Of a DNA stretch of 20,463 bases, positions 14,089-20,463 are shown piece by piece (positions within the stretch are counted from its first letter, which is position 1; each line of letters starts with the position of its first letter). The position numbers and the translations under genes were made by a program. Source of the DNA: Desulfocurvus sp. (GTDB taxonomy: Bacteria; Desulfobacterota; Desulfovibrionia; Desulfovibrionales; Desulfovibrionaceae); assembly GCF_023230885.1 (NCBI RefSeq), contig NZ_JALNWM010000030.1:1-20463 (forward strand). Reading direction: 5' to 3'. Under the pieces are notes generated by a model. It had not been told where the DNA came from. It worked only from the letters and a program-made list of their open reading frames with translations, and did no database searches.

Positions 14089-15189
14089 TCAGGAGCGCAG
14101 CGCCCCGTAGACCCGGGCCAGCAGGGGCCGGGAATAGATGCCCACCCGGGACAGGAGCCAGCGCGCCCCCCGGTTGCGGGCCTTGAAGCGGCAGGCCGCG
14201 TCGGCGCTTTTGCCCGGCAGGTTGGGGCCGACCCGGGTGGTGAAGAACACCGAGAAGCCCACCTCCCTGGCGATTTCCAACGCCTCGGGGCAGCAGCGGC
14301 CCCAGGGCCAGGCCAGGGTGCGCACCGGGTGGCCGAGGTTGGCCTCCAGCAGGCGGTGGCTGGTGGACAGATCGTCGTGCAGGCGCGCGCGCATCTCGTC
14401 GTCGGTCTCCATGCGCCCCAGGCGCTCGGCGGGCAGGGCCTTCAGGCGGCGCAGCAGCGCCTGGCCGCCCTCGCCCCCCAGGAACTCCCGGGCCTCGGGC
14501 GCCGTCTGCGGCACGGCGGCGCGGACCATGTCGTAGACCTCGCGGGCGGGCAGGAAGGCGCGGTGGGCCATGGCCGGGCCGCGCTCGAACCCCGGCAGCC
14601 CGAACAGCACCGGATGGTCCACGCGATCGAAGGTCCGCCGCCGGGGACCGGCCTCCATGAGCGAGTCGAAACGCGGGCCGACGAACACCGAGCGGTGGGT
14701 GTGGGTGTGCCCGGCCACGTCGACCACGCCCGATGCCTCCATGAGCCGGGCCTCCTGCCAGGAGAAGAACAGGTCCGTGCGGATGCGCAGGCCCTCGCGG
14801 GTCTTGCCCACGGGGGTGTTGACCCGGGGCAGGTCGTCCATCTTCACGAAGCCGGACCACACGTCGTCCAGGGTCGGCCTGGGCAGGCCCTCCTCCACGA
14901 CCTTGTTGGTCACGGCGAAGATGGTGCCCTTGTGCCCGTGCTTGGCCAGCAGCGGCCAGGCGTTGACGTAGTTGTCCAGGAACCCGTCGTCGAAGGTCAG
15001 CAGCACGGACTTGTCGGGCAGGGGCTCCCCGTCGCGCAGGAACGCCTCGGCCTCGGCCAGGCCCACGCCCCGGTATCCGGCCCCGGCCAACCCCTCCAGG
15101 TGCGACTCGAACACGTCCGGGTCCACGGCGATGGGATTCGGCCAGGAGCTGACGTAATGATACATGAGGACGGGCAGGCTCTTGGGCAT
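14089..15189 (-). CDS. Polysaccharide deacetylase family protein (NodB homology)
   Basis: A 366-residue carbohydrate-esterase-4-type protein expected to remove acetyl groups from N-acetylated sugars using a bound metal. It opens LPVLMYHYVS, has the catalytic TFDDGF (65-70, Asp67/Asp68), the metal-binding HTHTH (161-165) and LAWPWG (292-297), then a GFSVFFTTRVGPN segment common in this subgroup. About 90 residues lie between the two metal-ligand motifs, more than in minimal NodB domains. No signal peptide or membrane helix is visible, so it is probably cytosolic or peripherally associated, suggesting a precursor glycan or lipid-linked sugar as substrate (inference). The ATG has only a weak GAG upstream. 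It is divergent from cbpA and sits upstream of tamAB in the same direction. Confidence 0.9.
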   Translation of the reverse strand: MPKSLPVLMYHYVSSWPNPIAVDPDVFESHLEGLAGAGYRGVGLAEAEAFLRDGEPLPDKSVLLTFDDGFLDNYVNAWPLLAKHGHKGTIFAVTNKVVEEGLPRPTLDDVWSGFVKMDDLPRVNTPVGKTREGLRIRTDLFFSWQEARLMEASGVVDVAGHTHTHRSVFVGPRFDSLMEAGPRRRTFDRVDHPVLFGLPGFERGPAMAHRAFLPAREVYDMVRAAVPQTAPEAREFLGGEGGQALLRRLKALPAERLGRMETDDEMRARLHDDLSTSHRLLEANLGHPVRTLAWPWGRCCPEALEIAREVGFSVFFTTRVGPNLPGKSADAACRFKARNRGARWLLSRVGIYSRPLLARVYGALRS

Positions 15190-15222
15190 GGAAGACTCGG
15201 CTTGCTTAACTCGCTCGGATGC

Positions 15223-15250
15223 TTGACTGAACGGATTGGCGGATTATTGT
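15223..15250 (+). promoter_or_regulatory. Putative promoter of the cbpA-cbpM-clpB operon
   Basis: TTGACT (15223-15228, 5 of 6 bases of the -35 consensus) is followed after 16 bases by TATTGT (15245-15250, 4 of 6). Read as CTTGACT, the -35 also resembles the heat-shock sigma-32 element CTTGAAA, but no CCCCAT-type -10 follows, so housekeeping transcription is the simpler reading. The segment is AT-rich relative to its surroundings. Confidence 0.4.
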
Positions 15251-15283
15251 TGTAGTGCCGCGCGGCAGACGGCACAGCCCAAG

Positions 15284-15292
15284 GAGTGCTAA
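15284..15292 (+). promoter_or_regulatory. Exact right half of a CIRCE (HrcA) operator
   Basis: GAGTGCTAA matches the right arm of the CIRCE element (TTAGCACTC-N9-GAGTGCTAA) at all nine bases. It overlaps the AAGGAG ribosome binding site (15281-15286) of the chaperone operon. The left arm is not present at the proper distance, so a functional HrcA site is uncertain. Confidence 0.3.
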
Positions 15293-15297
15293 ACGAG

Positions 15298-16266
15298 ATG
15301 AGCGTCGAATACAAGGATTATTACAAGATCCTGGGTGTGGGCAAGGGCGCCTCGCAGGAGGATATCTCCAAGGCGTTCAAGCGGCTGGCCCGCAAACACC
15401 ACCCGGACCTCAACCCCGGGGACGCGGGGGCCGAGGCCCGTTTCAAGGAGGCCAACGAGGCCTACGAGGTGCTCAAGGATCCTGAAAAGCGCAAGCTCTA
15501 CGACCAGCTCGGGCCCAACTGGCAGCACGGGCAGAACTTCCAGCCACCGCCAGGCTTCGAGAACGTCCGCTTCGGCGGGCAGGGGGCGGGCTTCGACGCC
15601 GCGGGCTTCTCGGACTTCTTCGAGACCATCTTCGGCGGGTTCGGCGCGGGCGGGGGCTTCCGCCAGGGCGGATTCCAGGACTTCGGCGGCCAGCACGCCC
15701 GGCGCCCCCGGCGCGGGGCCGACGCGGAGGCCGTGCTGGAGCTGACCCTGGAGGAGGCCTACCGGGGCGGCCCCAAGAACGTGACCATCCAGGAGCAGGC
15801 GCCCGGGCCGGGCGGCATGCCCACCATGCACACCAAGACCCTGGAGGTGCGCATCCCCGCCGGGGTCAAGGACGGGGCGCGCATCCGCCTGGCCGGGCAG
15901 GGCAACCCCGGGCAGGCCGGAGGCCCGGCGGGCGACCTGTACATGCGCGTGCGCATCCTGCCCCACCGGCTGTTCCGCGTGGACGGGGACGATGTGGTCA
16001 CCGACCTGTACCTGGCCCCGTGGGAGGCCGCACTGGGCACGACGGTGACCGTCCCGACCCTGGAGCGCAGCGTGGAGATGACCGTGCCGCCCGGCGTTTC
16101 CAGCGGCCAGAAGCTGCGCCTGCGCGGCAAGGGGCTGGGCGGCGGGGCCTGCGGCGACCAGTTGGTGCGGATCATGATTCGGACACCCAAGGACCTGGAC
16201 GAGACCCAGCGCACGCTCTGGCAGGAGCTGGCCCGGGCCTCCCGGTTCGACCCCCGGGCCGACTAG
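15298..16266 (+). CDS. cbpA: CbpA-type DnaJ co-chaperone (class II J-protein)
   Basis: A 322-residue J-protein that delivers substrates to DnaK and stimulates its ATPase. The J domain occupies about 7-72 with HPD at 35-37. A Gly/Phe-rich linker follows (about 85-130, repeated GGF). The two C-terminal substrate-binding domains start near 142 and include VRIPAGVKDGARIRLAGQG and VPPGVSSGQKLRLRGKGL. The four CxxCxGxG zinc-finger repeats of class I DnaJ are absent, which makes it CbpA-like. The ATG at 15298 follows AAGGAG at an 11-base spacing. A GTG at 15286 would add four residues but overlaps that site. It leads an operon with cbpM (15 bases on) and clpB. Confidence 0.93.
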   Translation: MSVEYKDYYKILGVGKGASQEDISKAFKRLARKHHPDLNPGDAGAEARFKEANEAYEVLKDPEKRKLYDQLGPNWQHGQNFQPPPGFENVRFGGQGAGFDAAGFSDFFETIFGGFGAGGGFRQGGFQDFGGQHARRPRRGADAEAVLELTLEEAYRGGPKNVTIQEQAPGPGGMPTMHTKTLEVRIPAGVKDGARIRLAGQGNPGQAGGPAGDLYMRVRILPHRLFRVDGDDVVTDLYLAPWEAALGTTVTVPTLERSVEMTVPPGVSSGQKLRLRGKGLGGGACGDQLVRIMIRTPKDLDETQRTLWQELARASRFDPRAD

Positions 16267-16281
16267 CCCAGGGAGGCAACG

Positions 16282-16611
16282 ATGCACGACGAACGGAACG
16301 TGGACCTGAGCGCCTGCGGCCCCGGCCTGCCGGAACCCTCGGAACTGGTGTCCTGGTCGGCCTTCGTGGAGCAGACCCAGGTCCATCCCTCGCGCCTGGG
16401 CGAGCTCATCGACCTGGGCTGGCTGGAGCCCCGGCGCACCAGCCAGGAACTGTACCTTTTCCGGGTGCGCGACGTGTACCGCACCCGCAAGCTGGAGCGA
16501 CTGTGCCTGGACCTGGGCGTCAGCACCGTGGGCGGCACCATCATCGTCGACCTGCTCGAACGCATCGAGGTTCTCGAAAGCAAGATACGCGAGCTGGAAA
16601 GCCTGCGCTGA
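16282..16611 (+). CDS. cbpM: CbpM-like chaperone modulator (MerR-type fold)
   Basis: A 109-residue protein. Residues about 24-75 form a MerR-like winged helix-turn-helix (SWSAFVEQTQVHPSRLGELIDLGWLEP), and the C-terminal part (about 84-109) is a short coiled coil ending IEVLESKIRELESLR. In E. coli CbpM binds the J domain of CbpA and inhibits it. The position directly after a CbpA-type gene supports that role here. GGGAGG precedes the ATG. A DNA-binding regulator of the operon is the alternative, since the MerR fold is shared with HspR, but there is no long recognition tail and the coiled coil is short. Confidence 0.85.
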   Translation: MHDERNVDLSACGPGLPEPSELVSWSAFVEQTQVHPSRLGELIDLGWLEPRRTSQELYLFRVRDVYRTRKLERLCLDLGVSTVGGTIIVDLLERIEVLESKIRELESLR

Positions 16612-16634
16612 CGGCCCGCAAGGAGTAAAGACGC

Positions 16635-19232
16635 ATGGACCTGAACAAGCTGACCCAGAAAAGCCAGGAGGCCCTTTCCGAGGCCCAGAGCCTGGCGGTG
16701 AAGTCCGGCCACCAGCAGGTGGACGCCGAGCATCTGCTGCTGGCCCTGGCCGGACAGGAGAAGGGGCTTGTGCCCTCGCTGCTGGCCAAGGCGGGCGCCG
16801 ACCCGCAGGCCTACGCCCGGGAGCTGGCCCGGGAGCTGGACAGGCTGCCGCGCGTGTCGGGCCCCGGAGCCCAGCCCGGGCACGTCTACGTCACCGAGCG
16901 CGTGAGCCGCGCCGTGGTCGCCGCCCAGGACCTGGCCCGCAACATGAAGGACGAATACGTCAGCGTGGAGCACCTGTTCCTGGCCCTGCTGGACGAGCCG
17001 CGCTCCACGGGCGCCGGGCGGGTCAACGCCCGCTTCGGGCTGGACCGCGAGAAGGTGCTCGGCGTGTTGGGCACGGTGCGCGGCGCCCAGCGCGTGACCT
17101 CCGACAACCCCGAGGGCACCTACGACGCGCTGAAGAAATACGGGCGCGACCTCGTGGAGGAGGCCCGCGCCGGACGGCTGGACCCGGTCATCGGCCGCGA
17201 CGAGGAGATCCGCCGCTGCATCCGCATCCTGTCGCGGCGCACCAAGAACAACCCGGTGCTCATCGGCGAGGCGGGCGTGGGCAAGACGGCCATCGTCGAG
17301 GGCCTGGCCCAGCGCGTGCTCAACCGCGACGTGCCCGAGGGACTCAAGGACAAATCCCTCTTCGCCCTGGACATGGGCGCGCTCATCGCCGGGGCCAAGT
17401 ACCGCGGCGAGTTCGAGGAGCGCCTGAAGGCCGTGCTCCAGGAGGTGGAGAAGTCCGAGGGACGCATCCTTTTGTTCATCGACGAGCTGCACACCATCGT
17501 CGGCGCGGGCAAGACCGAGGGCGCCATGGACGCGGGCAACCTGCTCAAGCCCATGCTCGCGCGCGGCGTGCTGCACTGCATCGGCGCCACCACGGTGGAC
17601 GAATACCGCAAGTACATCGAGAAGGACCCGGCCCTGGAGCGCCGCTTCCAGCCCGTCCTGGTCGACGAGCCCACGGTGGAGGATTCCATCTCCATCCTGC
17701 GCGGCCTGCGCGAGCGCTTCGAGGTCCACCACGGGGTGCGCATCGCCGACGCCGCCCTGGTGGAGGCCGCCGTGCTCTCCCAGCGCTACCTGCCCGACCG
17801 CCAGCTCCCGGACAAGGCCATCGACCTCATCGACGAGGCCGCGGCCCTCACCCGCACCGAGATCGACTCCCAGCCCTACGAACTGGACAAGGCCAACCGC
17901 ACGGCCCTGCAACTGGAGATCGAGCGCGAGGCCCTGCGCCGCGAAACCGACGCCGCCAGCCGCGAGCGCCTGGAAAAGCTGGAAAAGGAGCTGGCCGACC
18001 ACAAGGCCGGACAGGCCGCGCTCATGGCCCAGTGGGAGCGCGAGAAGGCATCCATCGGCGGGGTGGCCGAGATCAAGCGCCAGATCGAGGACGTGCGCCG
18101 CGAGATGGAGGAGGCCGAACGCGCGGCCGACTACGAGCGCGCCGCCCAGCTCAAGTACGGCACCCTGCGCGAGCTGGAGACCCGCCTGGCCAACAGCCAG
18201 GACGGCAAGGACGGCAAGGAGTGCTGCACCCTGGTCCGCCAGGAGGTCGGCCCCGACGACGTGGCCCAGATCATCTCGCGCTGGACGGGCATCCCGGTGA
18301 CGCGCCTGCTCGAAGGCGAACGCGAGAAGCTGCTCAAGCTCTCCGAGGAGCTGCACCGGCGGGTCATCGGCCAGGAGGAGGCCGTACGCGCCGTGTCCGA
18401 CGCCGTCCTGCGCGCCCGCGCGGGCCTCAAGGACCCCGGGCGGCCCATCGGCTCGTTCATCTTCCTCGGGCCCACCGGCGTGGGCAAGACCGAGCTGTGC
18501 AAGACCCTGGCCCAGGCCCTGTTCGACACCGAGGAGAACATGATCCGCCTGGACATGAGCGAATACCAGGAGCGGCACACCGTGGCCCGGCTCATCGGCG
18601 CGCCCCCCGGGTACATCGGCTACGACGAGGGCGGCCAGCTCACCGAGGCCGTGCGCCGCAAGCCCTACTCCGTGGTGCTTTTCGACGAGGTGGAGAAGGC
18701 CCACCCCGACGTGTTCAACACCCTCCTGCAGCTGCTGGACGACGGGCGGCTGACCGACAGCCACGGCCGCACGGTGGACTTCAAGAACACCATCGTGATC
18801 ATGACCTCCAACCTCGGGTCGCAGTACCTGCTGGAAGGCATAAGCGACACGGGCGAACTGCGCCCCGGGGTGCGCGAGCGCGTCATGGGCGAACTGCGCG
18901 GGCACTTCCGGCCCGAGTTCCTGAACCGCGTGGACGAGGTGGTCTTCTTCACGCCGCTCCTGGCCGCGCAGCTCAAGGAGATCATCGACCTGATGCTCTC
19001 GGGCCTGCGCCGACGCCTGGCCGAGCGCAAGATCACCCTGGTGCTCACCGAGGCCGCCAAGGATCTGGTGGTGGAACAGGCATACGAGCCGAGCTTCGGC
19101 GCGCGGCCCCTGCGGCGCTACCTCCAGGCCCGCGTGGAGACGCCGCTGGCCAAGGCCCTTATCGCCGGAACCATCGCCGACGGCGGCGAGGTCACCGTGG
19201 ACGCCGAGGACGGCGCCCTGGTGGTGCGCTAG
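16635..19232 (+). CDS. clpB: ATP-dependent protein disaggregase ClpB
   Basis: An 865-residue Hsp100 hexamer subunit that extracts proteins from aggregates with DnaK/DnaJ. It has an N-domain (1-145), first AAA+ module with Walker A GEAGVGKT (211-218), Walker B LLFIDE (279-284) and pore loop KYRG (255-258), the middle coiled coil (about 405-525), and second AAA+ module with GPTGVGKT (612-619), pore loop GYIGYDEGG (659-667) and LFDEVEKAHPDV (682-693). The C-terminal FGARPLRR carries the sensor-2 Arg. The long middle domain and the lack of a ClpP-docking tripeptide distinguish it from ClpA/ClpC. Length is typical. AAGGAG lies upstream of the ATG, 23 bases after cbpM. A strong terminator follows. 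Confidence 0.97.
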   Translation: MDLNKLTQKSQEALSEAQSLAVKSGHQQVDAEHLLLALAGQEKGLVPSLLAKAGADPQAYARELARELDRLPRVSGPGAQPGHVYVTERVSRAVVAAQDLARNMKDEYVSVEHLFLALLDEPRSTGAGRVNARFGLDREKVLGVLGTVRGAQRVTSDNPEGTYDALKKYGRDLVEEARAGRLDPVIGRDEEIRRCIRILSRRTKNNPVLIGEAGVGKTAIVEGLAQRVLNRDVPEGLKDKSLFALDMGALIAGAKYRGEFEERLKAVLQEVEKSEGRILLFIDELHTIVGAGKTEGAMDAGNLLKPMLARGVLHCIGATTVDEYRKYIEKDPALERRFQPVLVDEPTVEDSISILRGLRERFEVHHGVRIADAALVEAAVLSQRYLPDRQLPDKAIDLIDEAAALTRTEIDSQPYELDKANRTALQLEIEREALRRETDAASRERLEKLEKELADHKAGQAALMAQWEREKASIGGVAEIKRQIEDVRREMEEAERAADYERAAQLKYGTLRELETRLANSQDGKDGKECCTLVRQEVGPDDVAQIISRWTGIPVTRLLEGEREKLLKLSEELHRRVIGQEEAVRAVSDAVLRARAGLKDPGRPIGSFIFLGPTGVGKTELCKTLAQALFDTEENMIRLDMSEYQERHTVARLIGAPPGYIGYDEGGQLTEAVRRKPYSVVLFDEVEKAHPDVFNTLLQLLDDGRLTDSHGRTVDFKNTIVIMTSNLGSQYLLEGISDTGELRPGVRERVMGELRGHFRPEFLNRVDEVVFFTPLLAAQLKEIIDLMLSGLRRRLAERKITLVLTEAAKDLVVEQAYEPSFGARPLRRYLQARVETPLAKALIAGTIADGGEVTVDAEDGALVVR

Positions 19233-19277
19233 CTGCCCCGGCGGGACAGACCCCGCGCCGCCCGGAGGATAAAACCA

Positions 19278-19316
19278 AAGGCGCCGCCCCCCCCCGCGCG
19301 GGGAGGGCGGCGCCTT
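19278..19316. terminator. Bidirectional terminator between clpB and the shikimate kinase gene
   Basis: AAGGCGCCGCCC (19278-19289) pairs perfectly with GGGCGGCGCCTT (19305-19316) over 12 bases, with a 15-base loop that is itself partly palindromic. On the plus strand the tail is TTCGCGTTT. On the minus strand it is TTTGGTTTT, a better T-tract, so it probably ends both convergent transcripts. Confidence 0.85.
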
Positions 19317-19323
19317 CGCGTTT

Positions 19324-19349
19324 GCGCGCCCGGGGGGCGCGCCCGGGGG
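19324..19349. repeat. Tandem 13-bp repeat beside the clpB/aroK terminator
   Basis: GCGCGCCCGGGGG is present twice back to back (19324-19336 and 19337-19349). The first copy with part of the second also forms a 7-bp hairpin (GCGCGCC 19324-19330 with GGCGCGC 19336-19342), which could assist termination of the minus-strand transcript. Confidence 0.6.
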
Positions 19350-19370
19350 CGGGGTCCCGGCCCGCCGGGG

Positions 19371-20009
19371 CTAGCGGCCCACCAGGGCCAGCCGGTCCAG
19401 CACCTCGGCTGCCAGGGCGGCCACGGGCTCCTCGGCGCGCAGCACGAAATTGGCCACCTGCATGTACAGCGGGTCGCGCTCCTCGCGCAGGGCGCCCATC
19501 TCCTGGGTCAGGGGCAGTTCGGTCAGCGGCGGGCGCAGGGCCGGGTCCTGGTCGCGCGTCAGGCGCTCGACCACCAGCAGCGTGGTGGCCATGAGAAAGA
19601 ACACCGGGCCGCCCTGGCGCAAGAGCTCGCGGTTGGCCCCGGCCAGCACCGCGCCGCCCCCGGTGGCGACCACCGTGGGCTCGGGCCGGGCGCAGACCCC
19701 GGCCAGGGCCTCGGTCTCCAGGCGGCGGAAGGCCTCCCAGCCGTCCCGGGCCACGATGTCGGCCACGCTGGCCCCGGCGCCCTCGCAGATCAGGGCGTCC
19801 AGGTCCACGAAGGGGCGGCCCAGCCTGCGGGCCACCTCGGCGCCCAGGGTGGTCTTGCCGCTGGCGCGCAGGCCCACGAAAAAGACGTGGCGCCCGCCAA
19901 GGCCCCCGCCGGGCGCGCCCGTGCCGTGGCGAAAGACCATGCTCCGGTCCGCGTCCTGGATTTCGGCCTTCTGCATCATGGCGTCCCTGGGCACGATATT
20001 GCGCGGCAT
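19371..20009 (-). CDS. aroK: Shikimate kinase with N-terminal extension
   Basis: A 212-residue protein that would phosphorylate shikimate in the pathway to chorismate and aromatic amino acids. The P-loop is GLRASGKT (46-53). FVDLDALI (67-74) holds the shikimate-binding Asp, FRRLE (94-98) its Arg, TGGGAVL (116-122) the Gly-rich motif, RPPLT (159-163) the lid and ERDPLYMQVA (177-186) the family's C-terminal RxPLY segment. About 40 residues precede the P-loop, where E. coli AroK has fewer than ten. AGGAG six bases before the ATG supports the long start, although Met11, Met12 and Met24 are possible alternatives. A shikimate-kinase-like domain of another pathway cannot be fully excluded. It follows the aminotransferase gene by 54 bases in the same direction. 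Confidence 0.85.
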   Translation of the reverse strand: MPRNIVPRDAMMQKAEIQDADRSMVFRHGTGAPGGGLGGRHVFFVGLRASGKTTLGAEVARRLGRPFVDLDALICEGAGASVADIVARDGWEAFRRLETEALAGVCARPEPTVVATGGGAVLAGANRELLRQGGPVFFLMATTLLVVERLTRDQDPALRPPLTELPLTQEMGALREERDPLYMQVANFVLRAEEPVAALAAEVLDRLALVGR

Positions 20010-20022
20010 GCGTCGCTCCTGC

Positions 20023-20043
20023 CGGGCCGCCCCGAGCGGCCCG
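20023..20043 (-). promoter_or_regulatory. Intercistronic hairpin before the shikimate kinase gene
   Basis: CGGGCCGC (20023-20030) and GCGGCCCG (20036-20043) form a perfect 8-bp stem with a five-base loop. It lies between the aminotransferase stop and the shikimate kinase ribosome binding site. No T-tract follows on the minus strand, so RNA stability or translation control is as likely as partial termination. Confidence 0.4.
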
Positions 20044-20063
20044 CGAATGTGGTTTGCCGCGGG

Positions 20064-20463
20064 CTAGGCCCGCAGGTGTTCGTTCACATAGCGCTCCAGG
20101 CGGTCCATGGCCCGGGCGATGTTCTCCAGGGAGTTGGCGTAGGAAAAGCGCAGATAGCCCTGGGCGCCCTCGCCGAAATCGATGCCCGGGGTCACGCCCA
20201 CATGGGCCTTGTCCAGCACGTCGAAGGCCAGGGCCAGGGAATCCGCGGCGCGCCCGGGGTTCAGTACCCTGGCGTTGGCCAGCACATAGAAGGCGCCCGT
20301 GGGCTCCACGGTGATGCCGAAACCGATCTCCCGCAGGCGGCGGATCATGAAGCGGCGCCGCTCGTCATAGACGGCCCGCATGCGCGCCACGTCGGCGGCG
20401 GTCTCGCGCAGGGCCGCGACCCCCGCCCACTGGGCCGGGGCGCTGGCGCTGATGAAGAAATTC
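20064..20463 (-). CDS. Class I/II pyridoxal-phosphate aminotransferase, C-terminal part
   Basis: About 132 codons up to the TAG at 20064; the gene continues past the right edge, so the start and the PLP-binding lysine are not visible. The reading begins NFFISASAPAQWAGVAALRE, the segment that follows the PLP site in fold-type I aminotransferases. It goes on to MIRRLREIGFGITVEPTGAFYVLAN, VGVTPGIDFGEGAQGYLRFSYANSLENIARAMDRL, with the conserved Arg (YLRFSYA) that binds the substrate carboxylate. These features match aspartate/aromatic-type aminotransferases. Substrate choice cannot be decided from this end. It probably shares a transcript with the shikimate kinase gene. Confidence 0.9.
   Translation of the reverse strand, partial: NFFISASAPAQWAGVAALRETAADVARMRAVYDERRRFMIRRLREIGFGITVEPTGAFYVLANARVLNPGRAADSLALAFDVLDKAHVGVTPGIDFGEGAQGYLRFSYANSLENIARAMDRLERYVNEHLRA

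Noticed and set aside
15190..15297. Sigma-32 heat-shock promoter before cbpA
   Set aside because: CTTGACT resembles the -35 element but no CCCCAT-type -10 lies at a suitable distance.
1..20463. CRISPR arrays, insertion sequences, prophage, tRNA or rRNA genes
   Set aside because: No regularly spaced repeats, transposase or integrase motifs, or conserved RNA sequences were seen on either strand.

Overview
The window is a very GC-rich (well over 70% by eye), gene-dense stretch of a Gram-negative (diderm) chromosome. TamA/TamB outer-membrane assembly genes, a stand-alone FmdE-family gene beside an iron-complex-type ABC transporter, a cbpA-cbpM-clpB chaperone operon and several periplasmic binding proteins together suggest a sulfate-reducing Desulfovibrionales-like bacterium (Desulfobacterota). 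That placement is inference from gene content and style; no rRNA or other phylogenetic marker is present.

Layout, left to right. (1) 1-84 is the last 27 codons of an unidentified plus-strand gene, followed by about 460 bases without a convincing gene but with degenerate short repeats. (2) 548-3718, minus strand, transcribed in this order: a lone family-3 periplasmic solute-binding protein, an EamA/DMT permease and a membrane-bound GGDEF diguanylate cyclase. (3) A divergent intergenic region (3719-3884) has promoter-like elements facing both ways and an inverted repeat. (4) 3885-7512, plus strand: a tight four-gene operon of periplasmic binding protein, FecCD/BtuC permease, FepC/BtuD-type ATPase and FmdE-family protein. 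The last three genes are joined by 4-base start/stop overlaps; the first two are 6 bases apart. A GC-rich hairpin follows. (5) 7562-13919, minus strand: tamA then tamB, the outer-membrane Omp85 protein and its large inner-membrane-anchored partner. (6) 14089-15189, minus strand: a polysaccharide deacetylase. Between it and tamA lie two identical 19-bp palindromic repeats. (7) 15298-19232, plus strand: cbpA-type DnaJ, CbpM-like MerR-fold modulator and the ClpB disaggregase, closed by a strong bidirectional terminator. (8) 19371-20463, minus strand: a class I aminotransferase (its N-terminal part is outside the window) followed by a shikimate kinase.

Functionally, the four-gene operon looks like uptake of a metal complex or corrinoid coupled to a cytosolic metal-binding FmdE protein. 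TamAB and the deacetylase concern the cell envelope. CbpA-CbpM-ClpB is a protein-disaggregation module. The aminotransferase/shikimate kinase pair belongs to amino-acid metabolism. I found no CRISPR array, insertion sequence, prophage, tRNA or rRNA gene. The least ordinary parts are the FmdE-linked transporter, the promoter of the lone binding protein with its C8 tract, the twin hairpins before tamA, and the exact half of a CIRCE operator overlapping the cbpA ribosome binding site.
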